A stretch of 64,000 nt of DNA from Pseudonocardia benzenivorans CB1190 (GCF_000196675.2 NC_015312.1:3286001-3350000); one strand, 5' to 3'; positions 9,700 through 19,435 are shown, counted from the stretch's first letter. The notes: generated from the letters alone by a model not told the origin. Numbers and translations: made by a program.

Positions 9700-9717
9700 T
9701 GTGAAGCCTGGATCACA
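9700..9717. promoter_or_regulatory. Inverted repeat TGTGA-N8-TCACA upstream of HpaB-type gene
   Basis: TGTGA (9700-9704) and TCACA (9713-9717) form a perfect inverted repeat with an 8-base spacer, 33 bases before the GTG start of the monooxygenase gene. The arms equal the CRP/GlxR half-sites, but that family normally uses a 6-base spacer, so a different regulator or a chance match remains possible. Confidence 0.35.
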
Positions 9718-9750
9718 TCAGGTGGAGGCGGCAGAAGGAGGGATCTGACT

Positions 9751-11334
9751 GTGACCACCACGAAGGAACCTGCTGTGGCCACGGGCCCGGAACGGGTACC
9801 CGCAGCCGACGGAGTGACGCCTCCCCCGACAGGTGCCCAGTACCTGGAGAGCCTTCGCGACGGACGCATCTTCTACTTCGATGGCAAGCCGGTCGACGAC
9901 GTCACGACGCATCCTGCGTTCACCACGACGGCGCACTCGGTGGCGCGGATGTACGACGCGCTCCACGACCCGGCCCGTCAGGAGGTCCTGACCTACGTCA
10001 CCGAACGTGGGACGCGCTCGCACAAGTTCTACAAGATGGCCACGTCCTCGCAGGACCTCTTCGAATCGCGCGACGCGATCGCCGAGTGGGCGCGGATGAG
10101 TTACGGGAGCCTGTCGCGGGGGCCGGACTACAAGGCCGCTCTGGTGGCCGGTCTGGCTGCGGATGCGGACTTCTACGGTGAGTTCGCGGGCAACGTCCGC
10201 CGGTGGTACGAGAAGATCACCGACGACGTCATGTTCGTCAACCTGAGTCTGCTCAACCCGTCTGCGGACCGGACCCGGTCCGTCGCGGAGCAGCGCGACA
10301 CGTACATGCACGTCGTCAAGGAACGCGATGACGGCATCATCGTGCGGGGCGCACGGATGATCTCCACGGGCGCGGCGTTCAGCAACGTCACCTACGTCAG
10401 CCAGTACCTGCCGGCGAGCGGACTGGGTGTCGACGACAAGGACTTCGCGCTCGGGTTCTTCGTCCCGTTCGACGCGCCCGGCGTCAAGCTGATCGGCCGC
10501 TACTCGTACGAATACATGGCGAAGCGAAATGGAACGCCTTTCGACTACCCCCTGTCGAGCCGTTTCGACGAGTCGGACTACTCGGTGATTCTCGACGACG
10601 TGTTGATTCCGTGGGAGAACGTGACGGCCTATCGAAACCCCGACGTCGTCAACGGTCTCTTTCCTCGCGGGTTCGCCCAGCGATTCATCTTCCACGCCTG
10701 TACCCGGACGGCGGTGAAGCTGGACTTCCTGTGCGGTCTGTTGCTCAAGGTCGCCGACATGAACAAGATTTCTTCGTTCCGCGGAGTGCAGGCGCAGATC
10801 GGTGAAGTTCTCGGGCTCCGGCACAACCTCTGGGCCCTGGCCACGGCGATGGCTGCGGAGCCCAACCCTGCGCCGGGGGGCGGCCCGTACGTGCATCCGA
10901 ACGTGAACTACGCGCTGCAGTGGCGGAACATGTATGGGGACACCTTCACGAAGATTCGGACGGTCTTCCACAACCTCATGGCCGGTGGCTTCATTCAGAT
11001 TCCGTCCTCCGCCGAGGATTTCAAGAACCCTGCCACCCGGCACTGGCTGGACAAGTACTGGAATGGCGCCGAAATTCCGGCGGAAGAGCGCGTGAAGCTC
11101 ATTCGATTGGTATGGGACGAATTCGCCACGGAGTTCGGCGGCCGATCGGAGGTCCATGAGCGGAACTTCTCGGGCAGCTACGAGGGGAACCGTGTGGAGA
11201 CCTACCACACCGCCGAGCACATCGGCACGAACAACTACTTCCGCTCGATGGTCGACGAATGTATGAGCGAGTACGACCTCAATGGGTGGACGAGTTCGGA
11301 CTGGCCTGAATGGAAGCGCATCGGAACACCCTGA
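9751..11334 (+). CDS. HpaB-type flavin-dependent aromatic monooxygenase (4-hydroxyphenylacetate 3-hydroxylase / phenol hydroxylase family)
   Basis: 527 residues from a GTG preceded by GAAGGAGGG. The early segment TGAQYLESLRDGRIFYFDGK and the block FALGFFVPFDAPGVKLIGR are characteristic of the reduced-flavin-dependent HpaB/PheA1/TftD family. Members hydroxylate phenols ortho to the hydroxyl group using FADH2 from a separate reductase. A suitable reductase gene lies at 16349. Catechol-degrading genes follow, so a phenol-to-catechol step is the likely role, though the exact substrate is unknown. The last third uses ATT, TTG and GTA codons that are rare in neighbouring genes, hinting at a different ancestry. 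Confidence 0.85.
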   Translation: MTTTKEPAVATGPERVPAADGVTPPPTGAQYLESLRDGRIFYFDGKPVDDVTTHPAFTTTAHSVARMYDALHDPARQEVLTYVTERGTRSHKFYKMATSSQDLFESRDAIAEWARMSYGSLSRGPDYKAALVAGLAADADFYGEFAGNVRRWYEKITDDVMFVNLSLLNPSADRTRSVAEQRDTYMHVVKERDDGIIVRGARMISTGAAFSNVTYVSQYLPASGLGVDDKDFALGFFVPFDAPGVKLIGRYSYEYMAKRNGTPFDYPLSSRFDESDYSVILDDVLIPWENVTAYRNPDVVNGLFPRGFAQRFIFHACTRTAVKLDFLCGLLLKVADMNKISSFRGVQAQIGEVLGLRHNLWALATAMAAEPNPAPGGGPYVHPNVNYALQWRNMYGDTFTKIRTVFHNLMAGGFIQIPSSAEDFKNPATRHWLDKYWNGAEIPAEERVKLIRLVWDEFATEFGGRSEVHERNFSGSYEGNRVETYHTAEHIGTNNYFRSMVDECMSEYDLNGWTSSDWPEWKRIGTP

Positions 11335-11410
11335 CGCGCACACCCCACGGCTTATGGGAATCCTGACCCGGCGGCGAGCTGGGTCGAGACGACGAAAGAA
11401 GGATAGTGAC

Positions 11411-12091
11411 GTGACAATCGGGATTGTCGGCACGGGGAATATGGGAAAGGCGATCGCGGGTCTTTTCGCCGATGGCGGGCATGACGTCTACATCGCCGGC
11501 TCCGACCCCGAGAAGTCCGAGGCCGCCGCTCAGGAGCTGGCGTCGCGGGGACCGGGCAAGGTCAGTGCCGTGCCCACGGCGGAGGCCGCGGCGCGGGGGA
11601 CGGACGTCCTAGTGCTGGCGACCTGGTTCGCGGTGTCGACCCGGCTCGCCGTCGACCTCAGCGACGTGCTGCGGGGAAAGACGGTCATCGACATCTCGAA
11701 CCCCTTCACCCCGAACTTCGACGGGCTGATCACCGAGTACGGCAACAGCGCGGGTCTGGAACTGCAGCGCCGATTGGACGGTTCTGCTGTCGTGAAGGCG
11801 TTCAACACCAACTTCGCGCCGACGCTGAGGACCAGGTCGTTCGGGGGGAGCGATGTCGATGTGTTCCTCGCGTCGGACCACGAGAGCGCGAAGGCCGACG
11901 TCGCCAAGCTGATCGGCGCCTCGGGCCTGCGGCCCGTCGACGCGGGGCCGCTCGCCAACTCGGCGACCCTGGAGCGGCTCACCCTGTTGCTCGTCGAGCT
12001 CCAGGGCAGGTACGGCCTCGAGTTCCAGTCCGCGGTGAAGTTCCTGCCCGGGCAGTCGTTGTCGTTCCCGGCGGCGGTGGCGACCTCGTAA
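11411..12091 (+). CDS. NAD(P)-binding protein, NADPH-dependent F420 reductase-like
   Basis: 226 residues from a GTG at 11411 with AGAAGGA upstream. The N-terminus TIGIVGTGNMGKAIAGLFAD is a Rossmann nucleotide-binding loop of the F420-dependent NADP reductase type. DVLVLATWFAV, TVIDISNPFTP and VVKAFNTNFAP also match that family. It could pass reducing power between NADPH and F420 or another dehydrogenase substrate. It lies 76 bases after the monooxygenase gene, in the same direction, and ahead of a strong hairpin, so the two are probably one transcript. Its role in the phenol pathway is not obvious. Confidence 0.75.
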   Translation: MTIGIVGTGNMGKAIAGLFADGGHDVYIAGSDPEKSEAAAQELASRGPGKVSAVPTAEAAARGTDVLVLATWFAVSTRLAVDLSDVLRGKTVIDISNPFTPNFDGLITEYGNSAGLELQRRLDGSAVVKAFNTNFAPTLRTRSFGGSDVDVFLASDHESAKADVAKLIGASGLRPVDAGPLANSATLERLTLLLVELQGRYGLEFQSAVKFLPGQSLSFPAAVATS

Positions 12092-12120
12092 TCTGGGGGT
12101 CACTGCGCCTCAACGGCGGT

Positions 12121-12147
12121 CCCGGCGCCGGACACCCCGGCGCCGGG
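12121..12147 (+). terminator. GC-rich hairpin after the F420-reductase-like gene
   Basis: A perfect 11-bp stem, CCCGGCGCCGG paired with CCGGCGCCGGG around a 5-base loop ACACC, begins 29 bases after the stop codon. There is no U tract, as is common in actinobacterial terminators. It separates the monooxygenase transcript from the regulator gene. Confidence 0.6.
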
Positions 12148-12720
12148 CCCCTGCGAGTACGTCGCCCCGCGACGCTTGTCCCCGGTGATCAGGAGCTGCG
12201 TGCATGCGCAGCGGATGCGCGGAGGTGACCATGGCGTCGAGACCGGTTCCGATGACGGAGTCGGATCGGAACCGTCCCTCCCTGATTCGTAGCAAGGTGA
12301 CGCCGCCGAGCCTGCAGGAGTCCGTCGTCCCGCGCCCGCGGGTCGCCGCGGTCCTCCGGGAGCTGATCGACGACAACCCGGTCGTCTGCGTCTACGCCAC
12401 CGCCGGCGCGGGGAAGACAACGGCCGTACTCCAGGCTCTCGACGACTCGCCCAATTCGATCGCCTGGTTGTCGGTCGATGAGACCGATGCCGCTCCCGGC
12501 CGCTTGCTGACCTACCTGCAGGCGGCGCTCGCGCAGGCGGGACACGACACGTCCGAGGCGATGTCGGCGCTACGTGCCGGGGTCCCACACCCGGAGGTCG
12601 CCGGCATCCTCGCCGACACGATCGCGAGCCTTCCGGTCACAGTCGTGCTCGACAACGCCGAACGGATCGCCTCCTCGCCGGACGCCCTGGAACTCGTCAG
12701 CAGGCTCGGACGCTACCTAG

Positions 12721-13696
12721 ACGAGTAAGTCCGAACCCGGTCAGTGGTCGTAGGCGATCAAGGATCGGGTGATGGGCTGTCCGGTGGCGCGGTTGTGCCA
12801 GATCGCGGCGGTCAGGGCGAGCAGGCGCTGCCCGATCCGGGCGCTGACGCCGTCGATGCTGCGTCCGCCGTGCAGCTCGAGATCGAGTTGGCCCTTGAGG
12901 GTGTCGTTGACCGACTCGATGAGCTGGCGGATCGGTTTGAGCAGGTGTTCGCCCGGGCGTGGGGTGCGGTTGCGGTAGGAGGGCCGCAGCAGCACCACGC
13001 CACGCTCGGCCAGGTAGGTGTCGAGTTCGCGGGAGACGTAGCCCTTGTCGGCGATGATGGTCAGGCCGGGCCGGTCGGTGGTGAGGGTGGGGTCGTGGTC
13101 GAGCACGGCCATCAGGACCTGGCGTTCGTCGAGCTTCGGGTCGGCCAATGCCCAGGTGATCGGCAGTCCGGCCGGGGTGCAGACCAGGTGCAGGCGCAGC
13201 CCCCAGAACCACCGCGAGTGCGACGGGCAGTAGCTGTAGCCGGCCCACCCGGCCAGGTTCGAGCGTTTCGCGGTGGGCCGGGAACGGGCGCACTCGACCG
13301 GGGTGGAGTCCACGACCCAGACGGGGTCGGCCCACAGGTCGGTGTCGCCGGCCAGCTCGCGGATGACCCGCTTGATCAGTGACACCGCCGAGCGCAGCCG
13401 CTTGTTGTAGCCGGACTGGCCCGGCAGGTACGGGAACGCGGCTGGTAGCGCCCGGGGCACGAACCGTAGCCAACGGGCCTCGGAGCGGACTCCCAGCAGC
13501 ACCTGCGCCACGGCCAGGGTGAGCAGCTCGGCGTCGGAGAGCTTCGGTGGCCTGCCCGGGCGGGTGCGTTTGCCCAGCCAGTCGTCGATCTTGACGTAGA
13601 GTGCGGTCAGGAGGGTGTTGAGGTCGGTCGTCACAAACTGATCTTCAACACCCTCCTGTCACGTCCCGGGCCGGCACGCCGTTAGGACTTACTCGT
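12721..13696 (-). mobile_element. IS982-family insertion sequence, copy B
   Basis: This element has the same 976-bp length as 517-1492, in inverse orientation, with the same imperfect terminal repeats. It is flanked by CTAG at 12717-12720 and 13697-13700. It interrupts the large regulator after codon 163, and the intact reading frame is recovered by deleting the element plus one CTAG. This identifies CTAG as a genuine 4-bp target duplication. Inverted copies 11 kb apart could recombine and flip the DNA between them. The matching regulator halves show that this orientation is the ancestral one. Confidence 0.92.
12741..13634 (-). CDS. IS982-family transposase (copy B)
   Basis: 297 residues with the same predicted sequence as the transposase at 579-1472, including D109, D196 and E240 of the proposed DDE triad. 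It is read opposite to the interrupted regulator. It appears intact. Confidence 0.9.
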   Translation of the reverse strand: MTTDLNTLLTALYVKIDDWLGKRTRPGRPPKLSDAELLTLAVAQVLLGVRSEARWLRFVPRALPAAFPYLPGQSGYNKRLRSAVSLIKRVIRELAGDTDLWADPVWVVDSTPVECARSRPTAKRSNLAGWAGYSYCPSHSRWFWGLRLHLVCTPAGLPITWALADPKLDERQVLMAVLDHDPTLTTDRPGLTIIADKGYVSRELDTYLAERGVVLLRPSYRNRTPRPGEHLLKPIRQLIESVNDTLKGQLDLELHGGRSIDGVSARIGQRLLALTAAIWHNRATGQPITRSLIAYDH

Positions 13697-16348
13697 CTAG
13701 GGGGTCGAGCGAGACTCGTCGTGGTGAGCAGACAGGAGCTCGACTTCCGCTCCATGCCCTCCGCCATGATCGTCGGGCTGGACGAGCGGGATCTCGCCTT
13801 CACCGCCGCAGAAGCCGAATCGGCGCTGGCCCGGCTCGGTCGCAGCGACGTGGACATCCCGGCCGTCGTGCACGCCACAGGCGGATGGGTCGCCGGTGTG
13901 CTGTTCGAAGCCTGGCGTTCTCGAGATCACTCGACCGGGCTGAACGGCGAGGCCGATCCGCTGCACGGCTACCTCGCCGTGCACATCCTCGACCAGCTCT
14001 GCCCCGAGCAGCGCGACTTCCTCATCCGCACCTCGGTGCTGGACGAGGTGACCGGCCCGGCGGCGGCTGCCCTCGGTGTGTCGTCGGCGGCCCGGCACCT
14101 CCACACGTTGCGGTCGGCCCACATCCCGGCCATGTGGGTACCCGCCAACGAGGACACTCTGCGCTGTCACCCCCGGTTCCGCGAGTATCTGCTCACCCTG
14201 CTCGCGCGCCGCGACGCGTCGGAGGTCACCGAGATATACCGACGGCACGCGATCATGCTCGGCGTGGCCCACCGGTACGAGGAGGCGACGGAGGAGCTGC
14301 TGAAGGCGGATCTCCTGCCCGAGGCGCTCGCCCAGGCGGAGAAGGCGGTCGAGTCCGTCGTCGACAGGGGCGACTTCGCGATAGTGCGAGGCTGGCTGAG
14401 CCGGTTCGGCCCGTTGCCGACCGAGAGGAACGAGGCACTCGCCGGCGCCGAGCTCATGATGGCTCTCGCGACCGAGGACTACGGAGGTGGCCTTGCGGTC
14501 GCCGACCGGCTCCGCGAACACGGACTCCGCGACGCGCTCGCGCGGTCGTCCAGCAAGTACGCGAGCGCGATGGCCTGGTGCTACTTCCACGCCGGCCGGA
14601 TCAACGAGATCCGTGCGGTCCTCGACGTCGCGCGACCCGGACTCGAGATCGATGCCATGCGTTACTGCATGACCCTTCTCGCCGACGGCGCCGACGGCGC
14701 CGACGGCCCGGACATCACCGGTGATTGTGTCCCGCTGAGCGGCGGTCCGCTCGACGCCCTCATCATGCGCACGCACTACTACCGCGGGCGACTCGCGTTG
14801 ATGCTGGACGAGCCCGCATCGCGCTGGGCCGCCATCGCCGCGCGATCCTGGCAACTCGGCGCTCGGCTCGCGATGGGGCAGCTCGAGCAGGCGGCCACGC
14901 TCTACGAGCAGGCACGCGACGCCGGGACGGTCGGTGTGTGGTCCGAGGCGTTGTTCAGCGTTCAGCTGTTCCGAGCCCAGGGCCGCCACGCGGAAGCCTG
15001 GCGGGCGCTGCTGAACGGCCGAGAACGCATCCGAGCGAGCGGCTCGTCGCTACTCGAGGCGTTCAGCTACCTCATCCAGGCCGAGCTGGAACTACTGCTG
15101 AACCAGGACCCGGGCGCGGCGCAGGCGGTGCTCGGTCGACTCCGGACACATCCTGTCGGGGGCTCGTACGGGTTCATCGTCGAGCAGGCGGAGACCTGGC
15201 TCGGGCTGAGCTACCTCATGCAGGCCGACGCGGCCCAGGCCGCCCGGCATCTGGAACACGCCGTGCGGAGCATGCGCACGACCGAGCGGGTCTTGATGCT
15301 CCCGGCCGCGGCCGTCTACCTGGCAGAGGCGTCATGGCGGCTCGGCGATGAGCACGCCGCCGACCGGGCCATGAACGTTGCGCTCGACGCCGCGGACCGC
15401 CAAGGATCACATCAGAGCCTGCTGCAGGCCATCGAGCTGTTTCCCTCGACGCTGTCCCGGCGGCTCGACGCGGAGAGTTCCTGCGAGTCCGACTGGCATC
15501 GGCTGGGCCGCGCCCTCATCGCGCGCGACGTCGAACTCGATCATCATGTGGGGGCCTCGATCGAGATCGCGGACTTGGGCGAGATCGAGGTCCGAGTGGA
15601 CGGCCGCCTCGTCCGGCCACAGATCAAGAAGAGCGCCGAGCTGCTCGTCTTCCTCGCGCACCAACCCGACCGCAGTGCCACGCGCGACCAGCTCCTCGAT
15701 GCACTGTTCGAGGGGCGCAGGACGGAGTCATCCTCGTCCTACCTTCGACAGGCCGTGCGCTGGTTGCGGGAGATCCTGCCGGGCGAGGACGGAGTAGAAG
15801 GTGTCGGCCGGAAAATCCGGATCAACTCCGACCTACGCCTGATGTCGGAATCGGAGCATGTCAAGCGGATCGTGGCGGAAGCCTCGAGTCTGCGAGGCAC
15901 GGCACGGTACCGGGTCCTGCTCGGCGCACTCGACATCGCGGCGCGCGGCCCGTTCGCCGCGGGGGTCAAGAGCAGGTGGGCTGAGGAACGACGGCGCGAC
16001 CTCGACTCGGTCCTGGTCGATGTTCGTTGTTCCGTCGCAGAGTTGGCTTTCGCCGAGGGTGACCACCACGCCGCTGCCGCCCATCTGGGACTGGTCCTGC
16101 GCCTCGACCCCTATCGAGAGTCCATGTGGCGCCTGGCGATGCGCCTCGCGGACGCCAAGGGCGACGCGGACGGTGTCCTTGCCGCATACCGGTCATGCGA
16201 GCTGGCGCTGCAGGACCTCGGTACCGGGCCCGACACAGCGACGACGAAGCTCTTCAGAGGGCTGCGCCGCTAGCGCATTTCGGCGTTCTTCACGTCGGCG
16301 GTGGAGTCTTCGAGGACCAGCTCGCGGGCCGCCTCGGAAGGAGACCAG

Positions 16349-16888
16349 ATGAACGAATCAGATTTCCGGCAGGCGATCAGTCAGTTCGCGAGTGGCGTGA
16401 CCGTGGTGACGGCGCGGGCAGGTAGGCGGAGCTACGGGATGACGTTGAGCGCGATGACCTCACTGAGCCTCGAGCCACCGGCACTGCTCATCTGCGTGAA
16501 CCGAAAGGTACCGACGGAGCAGGCCATCACCGCGAGCGGCGTGTTCGCCGTCAACGTCCTGGCCGACTACCAGGAACGGCTCGCGAGGAAGTTCGCGAAG
16601 CCGGCAGACGACAAGTTCGACGGGGTCGATGTCGAGTACACCCGGCACGGCGTACCGCTGCTCCGCGGTGCGCTCGGGCACTTCGAATGCACCGTCCGCG
16701 AGCGGATGTCCGGCGGGAGCCACTCGATCTTCATCGGGCACGTGGACGCCGCCCGGGTCTACGACCGCCGCCCACTCGTCTATCACGGGGCGGGTTTCGG
16801 CGACTTCTACGGCCGGGTCCGGAGCGCGATCCCGGTGCCAGACCACGTACCGCCGCCCACCGGCGTCGGCGCGTTCTTCTCCTCCTAG
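16349..16888 (+). CDS. HpaC-type flavin reductase
   Basis: 179 residues from ATG 16349, preceded by AAGGAG. MNESDFRQAISQFASGVTVV and the block MTLSAMTSLSLEPPALLICV are typical of the flavin reductase-like domain, which reduces FMN or FAD with NAD(P)H and hands it to a monooxygenase. The natural partner is the HpaB-type enzyme at 9751, making a two-component system. Here the reductase gene is separated from it by the dehydrogenase and the split regulator. It heads the run of ortho-cleavage genes. Confidence 0.88.
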   Translation: MNESDFRQAISQFASGVTVVTARAGRRSYGMTLSAMTSLSLEPPALLICVNRKVPTEQAITASGVFAVNVLADYQERLARKFAKPADDKFDGVDVEYTRHGVPLLRGALGHFECTVRERMSGGSHSIFIGHVDAARVYDRRPLVYHGAGFGDFYGRVRSAIPVPDHVPPPTGVGAFFSS

Positions 16889-16999
16889 CCATCTCGGCAG
16901 CGGCCGGCCGTCCCCGGGGCCGACCCCGCTGAGGACCGGAAATTACGTTGCCAGCAATGTCACGCGAGGAAAGCCACCGCCGACGGAATGAGGAGTCCG

Positions 17000-17854
17000 A
17001 TGACTACCATGAAACAGTCACCCACCGCGTCCGACGCGGGTTCGTCCGCCACCGCGTCGTTCCGTGCGGGCAGCGCCGCCGCTTTCGGCGAGGCGCAGAC
17101 CTCCACCGAGCGGGTCAATACCGTGGTTCGGGCTGTCCTCGATGCCGTCCACGCCGTGATCCGAGACCACCAGGTCACGTATCCGGAGTTCCAGGCCGCG
17201 AAGCGATGGCTGATGGACCTGGGCGAGGGCGGTGAGTGGCCCCTGTTCCTCGACGTGTTCGTCGAGCACGTCGTCGAGGAGGTCGCTGCGCGATCGCAGC
17301 AGGGCACCCCCGGCACCATCCTTGGGCCGTACTACCTTCCGGACCAGAAACGACTGCCGGCGGTGGCGGCCCTTCCTGCCCGGCCCGACGAGCCCGGTTC
17401 GACCTGGGTGCTCAGTGGCCAGGTCCGCGACGTCGACGGGAATCCGGTCGCAGGTGCGGAGCTCGACGTCTGGCAGAACAGCGCCGACGGCTTCTACTCG
17501 GGCTTCGCCCCGCATCTGCCCGACGGCAACCTGCGCGGCGTCATAGTCACCGGGGACGACGGTAGGTTCGAGATCACCACGATCCTGCCGGTGCCCTACC
17601 AGGTGCCGACCGACGGACCGACTGGCGAGCTCATCGCAGCCGCTGGCTGGCACCCATGGCGGCCGGCGCACCTTCACCTCCTGGTGCGAGCCTCCGAGCA
17701 TCGCACCATCACGACGCAGCTGTACTTCAGCGGCGGTCGATACGTCGACGACGACGTGGCGCACGCAACCAAGGCCGAGCTGATCCTCGACCCCGAGAAG
17801 CTGCCGGACGGCACCTACCGGTCCGAGTACGACTTCGTCCTCGAACGGGACTGA
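17000..17854 (+). CDS. catA: Catechol 1,2-dioxygenase (intradiol, Fe(III))
   Basis: 284 residues from ATG 17000, preceded by GAGGAG. The iron ligands of intradiol dioxygenases are all present: Tyr166 (DGFYSGF), Tyr200 (VPYQVPTDGPTGE), and His224 and His226 (RPAHLHLL). An N-terminal helical dimer domain (about residues 20-105) precedes the catalytic beta sandwich. The enzyme opens catechol between its hydroxyls to cis,cis-muconate. The cycloisomerase and muconolactone isomerase genes that follow favour catechol rather than hydroxyquinol as substrate, although hydroxyquinol dioxygenases are close relatives. Confidence 0.88.
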   Translation: MTTMKQSPTASDAGSSATASFRAGSAAAFGEAQTSTERVNTVVRAVLDAVHAVIRDHQVTYPEFQAAKRWLMDLGEGGEWPLFLDVFVEHVVEEVAARSQQGTPGTILGPYYLPDQKRLPAVAALPARPDEPGSTWVLSGQVRDVDGNPVAGAELDVWQNSADGFYSGFAPHLPDGNLRGVIVTGDDGRFEITTILPVPYQVPTDGPTGELIAAAGWHPWRPAHLHLLVRASEHRTITTQLYFSGGRYVDDDVAHATKAELILDPEKLPDGTYRSEYDFVLERD

Positions 17855-17946
17855 TCGTCGTCGCCGGGCCGGAGCAGCCACCGTGCCGGCGTCCTCCAGG
17901 CAGAACCGGAAGCTGGTTCCGCCACCCCGATCCTGGAAGGAACACC

Positions 17947-19068
17947 ATGAGCGACCTGCGGATCGATCGGGTCGAGACCGCCCTGCTCGACATTCCGCTA
18001 CGCCGCCCCCACCGCTTTGCTCGGACCTCGATAACCGCACAACCCGTGCTGTATGTCTTCGTCCACGTCGCGGGCGGCGTCACGGGGGTCGGCGAAGGCG
18101 TGGTTCCCGGTGGCCCGTGGTGGGGCGGAGAATCGGTGGAGACGATGCAGCTCGTTGTGGAGCGGTTCGTCGCGCCGGTCCTCCTCGGCCGCCACGTCGA
18201 CGACGTCGCACGTATCCGACGCGACGTCGACGACGTTGTCGCGGCGAACCTGTACGCGAAGGCTGCCGTGGAGGTCGCCCTGCACGACGCGTGGGCCCGC
18301 TGCCTCGACGTCCCTGTCCACGCGCTGCTCGGTGGGCTCAGTCGGCGCGCGATCCCGGTTACCTGGGCCCTGGGAACCGAGCCGGCCCCGGTCGTCGTCG
18401 AAGAGGCGCTCGGGAAGATCGACACCGGACAGCACCGCAGCTTCAAGTTGAAGATGGGTGCCCAGGAACCCGCAGACGACGTGGCGCGCGTGTGCGAGAT
18501 CGCCGGGAAGCTTGCCGGCGTCGCCGGAGTCCGCGTCGATCTGAACTCCCGCTGGGACCTGCTCACGTCGCTCACCTACCTTCCGAAACTCGTGGACGCC
18601 GGCGTCGAGCTGATCGAGCAGCCGGTTCCCGCCAGGGAGCTCGAGGCGCTGACCGAGATCAACGCTGCACTGCCGGTTCCAGTGATGGCCGACGAAAGCC
18701 TGCGGACCCCCGGCGACGCGCTACGGCTCGCCCGGATGCGCGCTGCGGACGTCTACTCGCTCAAGACCACCAAGTCAGGCGGGCTCCGCGCCACACGCGC
18801 GATTGCCGACGTCGCCGCCGCCGCCGGCATCCCGTGCCATGGCGGCACCTCGATCGAGAGCCCGGTGGGCACCGTGGCCTCCTTGCATCTGGCCTGCGCA
18901 CATCCCGGGGTGACCTGGGGCAGTGAGCTGTTCGGGCCCTTGCTCATGGCAGAGGAGATGCTCGTCGAACCGCTGCGCTACGCGGACGGCTCGCTGCACC
19001 TCCCCGACGGACCCGGCCTGGGTGTCGAGCTGGACGCTGACAAGGTCCGCGCCTTCACCAGGAGCTAG
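17947..19068 (+). CDS. catB: Muconate cycloisomerase (enolase superfamily, MLE type)
   Basis: 373 residues from ATG 17947, after GGAAGG. Catalytic features of the muconate-lactonising branch are seen: K167 and K169 in SFKLKMG, metal ligands D198, E224 and D249 ([19 protein letters not shown]), and K273 in SLKTTKSGG. The enzyme turns cis,cis-muconate into muconolactone. It lies between the catA-like and catC-like genes, as in classical catechol ortho-cleavage operons, with gaps of 92 and 2 bases. A chloromuconate-type specificity cannot be excluded from sequence. Confidence 0.87.
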   Translation: MSDLRIDRVETALLDIPLRRPHRFARTSITAQPVLYVFVHVAGGVTGVGEGVVPGGPWWGGESVETMQLVVERFVAPVLLGRHVDDVARIRRDVDDVVAANLYAKAAVEVALHDAWARCLDVPVHALLGGLSRRAIPVTWALGTEPAPVVVEEALGKIDTGQHRSFKLKMGAQEPADDVARVCEIAGKLAGVAGVRVDLNSRWDLLTSLTYLPKLVDAGVELIEQPVPARELEALTEINAALPVPVMADESLRTPGDALRLARMRAADVYSLKTTKSGGLRATRAIADVAAAAGIPCHGGTSIESPVGTVASLHLACAHPGVTWGSELFGPLLMAEEMLVEPLRYADGSLHLPDGPGLGVELDADKVRAFTRS

Positions 19069-19070
19069 CG

Positions 19071-19355
19071 ATGCTGTTCCACGTCAGGATGGACGTCGCG
19101 ATCCCGCGCCAGATCGACCCCGCTGAGCGCACCCGGCTCGTCACTGCTGAAAGGGAGCGTGCACTCGCGCTCCAGGAAGCCGGTACCTGGCTGCATCTCT
19201 GGCGCATCGTGGGAAAGTATTCGAATATCAGTGTGTTCGACGTCCAGTCCTCCGACGAACTCCACGAGATCCTGTGGACGCTGCCGCTGTTCCCATTCAT
19301 GACAATTGATGTCACGCCGCTGGCCGAGCATCCGTCGCGCCGGAAGAGCACATAG
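19071..19355 (+). CDS. catC: Muconolactone delta-isomerase
   Basis: 94 residues, the normal size for this small decameric enzyme. [20 protein letters not shown], then [20 protein letters not shown] and [18 protein letters not shown], match CatC throughout. It isomerises muconolactone to beta-ketoadipate enol-lactone. It starts two bases after the cycloisomerase stop codon, so it is part of the same operon. Confidence 0.92.
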   Translation: MLFHVRMDVAIPRQIDPAERTRLVTAERERALALQEAGTWLHLWRIVGKYSNISVFDVQSSDELHEILWTLPLFPFMTIDVTPLAEHPSRRKST

Positions 19356-19435
19356 TGAGCACTATTTCGAGGTCACCCACATACGCGCAGTTCCCGCGAG
19401 TACAGCTCCTCGAGTTCCCGACCTAGGAGGATACA

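Larger units (their letters stand above)
9281..9750. promoter_or_regulatory. Divergent control region between DUF917 and HpaB-type genes
   Basis: A 470-bp stretch with no convincing gene on either strand, lying between two divergent units. It contains a TGTACGG direct repeat (9368-9374 and 9383-9389, 15 bases apart), a pair of ACCGATCGG repeats 11 bases apart (9625-9644) and a TGTGA-N8-TCACA inverted repeat (9700-9717). These elements suggest regulator sites for both directions. No clear -35/-10 pair could be assigned. Confidence 0.6.
12231..16273 (+). pseudogene. STAND/TPR regulator with C-terminal SARP (wHTH-BTAD) module, split by IS copy B
   Basis: Removing 12721-13696 and one CTAG joins the two parts in frame to a 1020-residue protein, reading SRLGRYL-GGRARLVVVSRQE across the join. 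The start ATG 12231 follows GGAGG. The N-terminal part has a Walker A loop (ATAGAGKT, residues 56-63) and Walker B (VTVVLDNAE), as in MalT-like STAND ATPases. A long helical TPR-like middle follows. The C-terminal 240 residues hold a winged helix (VRVDGRLVRPQIKKSAELLV) and a BTAD-like domain (AELAFAEGDHHAAAAHLGLV). As it stands, the upstream part stops inside the IS after 165 residues. The downstream part could start at GTG 13721 but would lack the ATPase loop. It sits amid the catechol genes and probably controlled them. Confidence 0.88.

Noticed and set aside
9700..9717. TGTGA-N8-TCACA as a true CRP site
   Set aside because: The spacer is eight, not six, bases. It is listed only as an inverted repeat of unknown use.
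517..13696. Composite transposon carrying the amide-catabolism genes between the two IS copies
   Set aside because: Copy B is a simple insertion, since removing it with one CTAG restores the regulator. The copies therefore inserted independently. The regulator and the divergent control region also show that the enclosed DNA belongs next to its right flank.
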